A stretch of DNA of 64,000 bases from Actinophytocola sp963840275 (GTDB lineage Bacteria > Actinomycetota > Actinomycetes > Mycobacteriales > Pseudonocardiaceae). Location of the stretch: contig CAWIYK010000005.1 in NCBI GenBank assembly GCA_963840275.1, positions 310,001 through 374,000 of the forward strand, in the 5' to 3' direction. Positions 62,141-64,000 of the stretch are shown here, piece after piece (the stretch's first letter is position 1; each line of letters opens with the position of its first letter). A program made the translations under genes and the position numbers. The notes under the pieces were generated by a model. The model saw only the letters and a list, made by a program, of their open reading frames with translations. It did not search any database and was not told the origin of the DNA.

Positions 62141-62827
62141 TCACGTTCCCCTGAGGTACCTGTTTGTCAGGCGCAGACCTTCGCACAAAGATCCACGGGA
62201 CAGGCCTCGACCCGGGGTCCTCCCGGCGTCAGCCCGTGTCGCACGTGTTATGGGCAAGGTGGCGACCTGGCCCGGAAGCCTGCCGAGCTGGCGGGGCTGC
62301 CCGCCGTCGTGCACGTCCCAGAGCATCCCGGTGGTGTCCTCGCTGCCCGAGGCCAGCATGGTGCCGTCGGGTGAGAACGTCAGCGCCTGCACCCAGCCGG
62401 TGTGCCCGGTCAGACGCGTTCGCAGACTGCGCCTTTCAGCGCGGGCGGCAGGGCGGCGTCCTCGCCGTCCTGGTCCCCGTCGTCCGCCCACGCGAACCTG
62501 CCTTCGGTGAGCACCACCAGGATCCGCTCGGCCGAACGATGCTTGCGCCACCACTCCACTTCGCGGTTGACCCACGACGAACGGGCCGCGGCAGGTGAGG
62601 CCATCAGCACGAACCAGGACGACGCGGCCAGCGCACGTTCGATGGACGGCCACAAAACCGGCGTTGGCCGACAGATTGGCGTTGTCTCGGAAGACGCGCT
62701 GCGCCCTGGGCCGGTACCAGGGCTTCGCGAACTGCTGCATCCCGGTTTGCAGCGCCGGCGCCAGAACCCCGTCGAGAGCGTGGCTGTAGGAGAGAAACAC
62801 GTCGTATCGCGTGGGTGCGGTCGCCAC
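62141..62827 (-). pseudogene. Decayed TIR-STAND-WD40 gene (deleted and frameshifted)
   Basis: From a GTG at 62827 the minus strand reads a TIR domain start (TRYDVFLSYSHALDGVLAPA, VFRDNANLSAN); after a frameshift at about 62665 the TIR continues (LWPSIERALAASSWFVLMAS, SSWVNREVEWW with the expected Glu) to ALPPALKGA. Then, after a second shift near 62410, the sequence jumps directly to a WD40 blade (TGHTGWVQALTFSPDGTMLA). The whole ATPase and most of the propeller are deleted. It is a relic of a second system of the same type as the intact gene at 30466-34191. Confidence 0.82.
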
Positions 62828-62965
62828 GCTTCCCCCGTTCCCTCCTCGGTCGCCTCCACCGTAGCGAGGAAGTCCCGGGACCCTCCCAGCCGCGGGTGTG
62901 GTTGTGCCCCAAGGGCGACAGGCGGTCTGGCTACGATGGCGGCCGACCCGGTCAGGAGGTGGACG

Positions 62966-63267
62966 GTGCCCGAGACGACGTCGGAGCGTCCGGCGAGTCT
63001 GCGGTTCTTCTCGGGCGTGATTCTCCCGTCTGCTCAGCCGGAACGCGCGGTGCACTTCTACCGTGACGTGCTGGGCCTGCCACTGGCGGAGGGACGGCGC
63101 GGCGACACCCAGCCCCACTGGGGTTGCGAGCTGGGGGACGTGCACTTCGCCATTCACCCCGTCGAGGGCTCCCCCGACGACCCCGCCACGGCGCCGAGCC
63201 CGATCAAGCGGGCGTCGATGGTGGGTCCGCGCACCTCGGCACCAGCGCGGAAGCGGACGTTTCCTGA
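62966..63267 (+). pseudogene. Truncated, frameshifted VOC/glyoxalase protein
   Basis: GTG at 62966 (good AGGAGG) opens a VOC domain: FFSGVILPSAQPERAVHFYR, DVLGLPLAEG, HWGCELGDVHFAIHPVEG. After PSPIK the sense is lost; another frame reads HLGTSAEADVS and stops at 63267, so the second half of the fold is missing. The in-frame reading continues for many codons as a Pro/Arg-rich sequence without meaning. Confidence 0.6.
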
Positions 63268-63274
63268 GCAGTGG

Positions 63275-63856
63275 TCAGGACTTGATGGGATCACCGGCGT
63301 CGACCGGTGGGGTGTTCCAGCCGGAGACGAACCTTTCGGCGGCTCCGGTCGCCGGGTCGTACAACCACCGTTCGATGGTGCCGATGTTGTCGCCGTAGAC
63401 GTGGATCCCGACGGTGGGCACGTCGCCGACGGCCGCGACGGCGTGGACGTCGTCGTCGGTCGTGCAGCACACGGTGACCTGTCCGCGCTCGAACATCTGC
63501 TCGCCGGCCGGTGTGAGGGGTCGGCCCGACTCGGCGGCCGTGGGCTTGACGTAGCGGAACTCGCGTTCGGCTCCCGAGTAGATGCCGACGACGCCCCAGG
63601 TGTCGTGTCCGTGCACGGGGGTGCGTTGACCCACGTTCCAGACGACGGCGGCCAGCGACCACCTGTTGTCCGGCGCGATGTAGAGCGGGTAGTTGACATG
63701 GTGGTCGGCCGCCGGCCGGGTGAGCTCGACCGGCAGCCGGTAGTCGCTGGCCAGTAGGGCGGACAACCGCTCCGCGACCCGCTTGGTGATCTCGTACTCG
63801 TCGTCGGTGGTGTCGACCACGAGTGCCACGTCGTCGATGAAGGCCTGCAGTGTCAT
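63275..63856 (-). CDS. Cysteine-dioxygenase-like cupin protein
   Basis: A 193-residue cupin: TPVHGHDTWGVVGIY supplies two metal His, FRYVKP a strand, and GIHVYGDNIG the third His. The family (thiol dioxygenases such as cysteine or mercaptopropionate dioxygenase and related small enzymes) oxidises thiols with iron. The exact substrate is not clear. ATG 63856; the upstream same-strand gene ends 20 bases away and may be in the same transcript. Confidence 0.82.
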   Translation of the reverse strand: MTLQAFIDDVALVVDTTDDEYEITKRVAERLSALLASDYRLPVELTRPAADHHVNYPLYIAPDNRWSLAAVVWNVGQRTPVHGHDTWGVVGIYSGAEREFRYVKPTAAESGRPLTPAGEQMFERGQVTVCCTTDDDVHAVAAVGDVPTVGIHVYGDNIGTIERWLYDPATGAAERFVSGWNTPPVDAGDPIKS

Positions 63857-63875
63857 GGTGATCTCCCTGGGAGTG

Positions 63876-64000
63876 TCAGGACAGCACGCGATAGATCACG
63901 TGCGTGACCGAGGTCGCGGCTCGCGCCTCCACCTGCTCGAGCTTCAGCGGCGGGACGCCGTCGAACAGCCGGGTGCCGGCGCCGAGCGTGAGCGGCACGA
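63876..64000 (-). CDS. C-terminal part of a DHFR/RibD-C fold protein (cut by window edge)
   Basis: The minus strand from the window edge to a TGA at 63876-63878 reads LTLGAGTRLFDGVPPLKLEQ, then SVTHVIYRVLS, the typical end of DHFR-like reductases of the RibD C-terminal type. The rest of the gene lies outside. It is a distant paralogue of the gene at 24895-25452. Confidence 0.75.
   Translation of the reverse strand, partial: VPLTLGAGTRLFDGVPPLKLEQVEARAATSVTHVIYRVLS

Noticed and set aside
62402..63757. Apparent 451-residue plus-strand protein spanning the VOC domain
   Set aside because: Only 62966 to about 63200 has VOC sense; the beginning is antisense to the TIR pseudogene and the end antisense to the cysteine-dioxygenase-like gene.

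Overview
The window is 64 kb of very high-GC DNA with the hallmarks of an actinomycete chromosome: tandem SARP regulators, an MbtH protein, a cytochrome P450, GTG/TTG starts, many 4-base ATGA overlaps between genes, and abundant secreted enzymes. The mix suggests a Pseudonocardiales-type soil organism (Lentzea, Saccharothrix and Amycolatopsis relatives); this is an inference from gene content. No tRNA, rRNA, CRISPR array or complete transposon was seen.

Region 1 (1-3711) is housekeeping and regulatory: an NfeD/SPFH membrane pair, an orphan OmpR-type response regulator and an ArsR repressor with its own palindromic operator. A frameshifted transposase scrap (3759-3880) marks the edge of the next region.

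Region 2 (3892-20535) is the first biosynthetic cluster. Reading leftwards from 18623 it holds a UbiA prenyltransferase, a soluble histidine kinase with a NarL regulator, MbtH, a pyruvate-type aldolase, an FAH-fold enzyme, an SDR without its catalytic Tyr/Lys, an A-PCP protein, an AsnB-type amidotransferase, a free adenylation enzyme, a free carrier protein, a P450, an alpha/beta hydrolase, an APC transporter and a type II thioesterase. Two SARPs diverge from it. There are adenylation and carrier domains but no condensation domain, so the amide bond may be made by the AsnB-like enzyme.

Region 3 (20536-28213) is decayed and accessory: an integrase scrap, a membrane-receiver gene with three frameshifts, an MBL-fold/flavin oxidase/DHFR-like group and a LuxR-type ATPase with one frameshift.

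Region 4 (28366-42572) holds small membrane and secreted proteins, a Nudix hydrolase divergent from a large TIR-STAND-WD40 protein (candidate immune sensor), and secreted hydrolases: an EEP-fold nuclease, a metzincin and an M23 peptidase.

Region 5 (43191-49791) is the second and most interesting cluster: a NodU/TobZ-type carbamoyltransferase, an SHMT-like PLP enzyme, an iron/2-oxoglutarate enzyme whose active-site residues match the radical amino-acid halogenase BesD at a constant offset (with Gly where hydroxylases have Asp), an amidinotransferase, a cupin regulator and a PIG-L deacetylase. It looks like a pathway to a small chlorinated, or cryptically chlorinated, guanidino/carbamoyl amino-acid metabolite.

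Region 6 (49832-64000) carries a lipoprotein, a TetR/monooxygenase/F420-type reductase operon, a large secreted NHL propeller, exported hydrolases, methyltransferases and several clear pseudogenes: an aldo/keto reductase, a TIR-WD40 gene and a VOC protein. It ends with a cysteine-dioxygenase-like cupin and the end of a DHFR-like gene.
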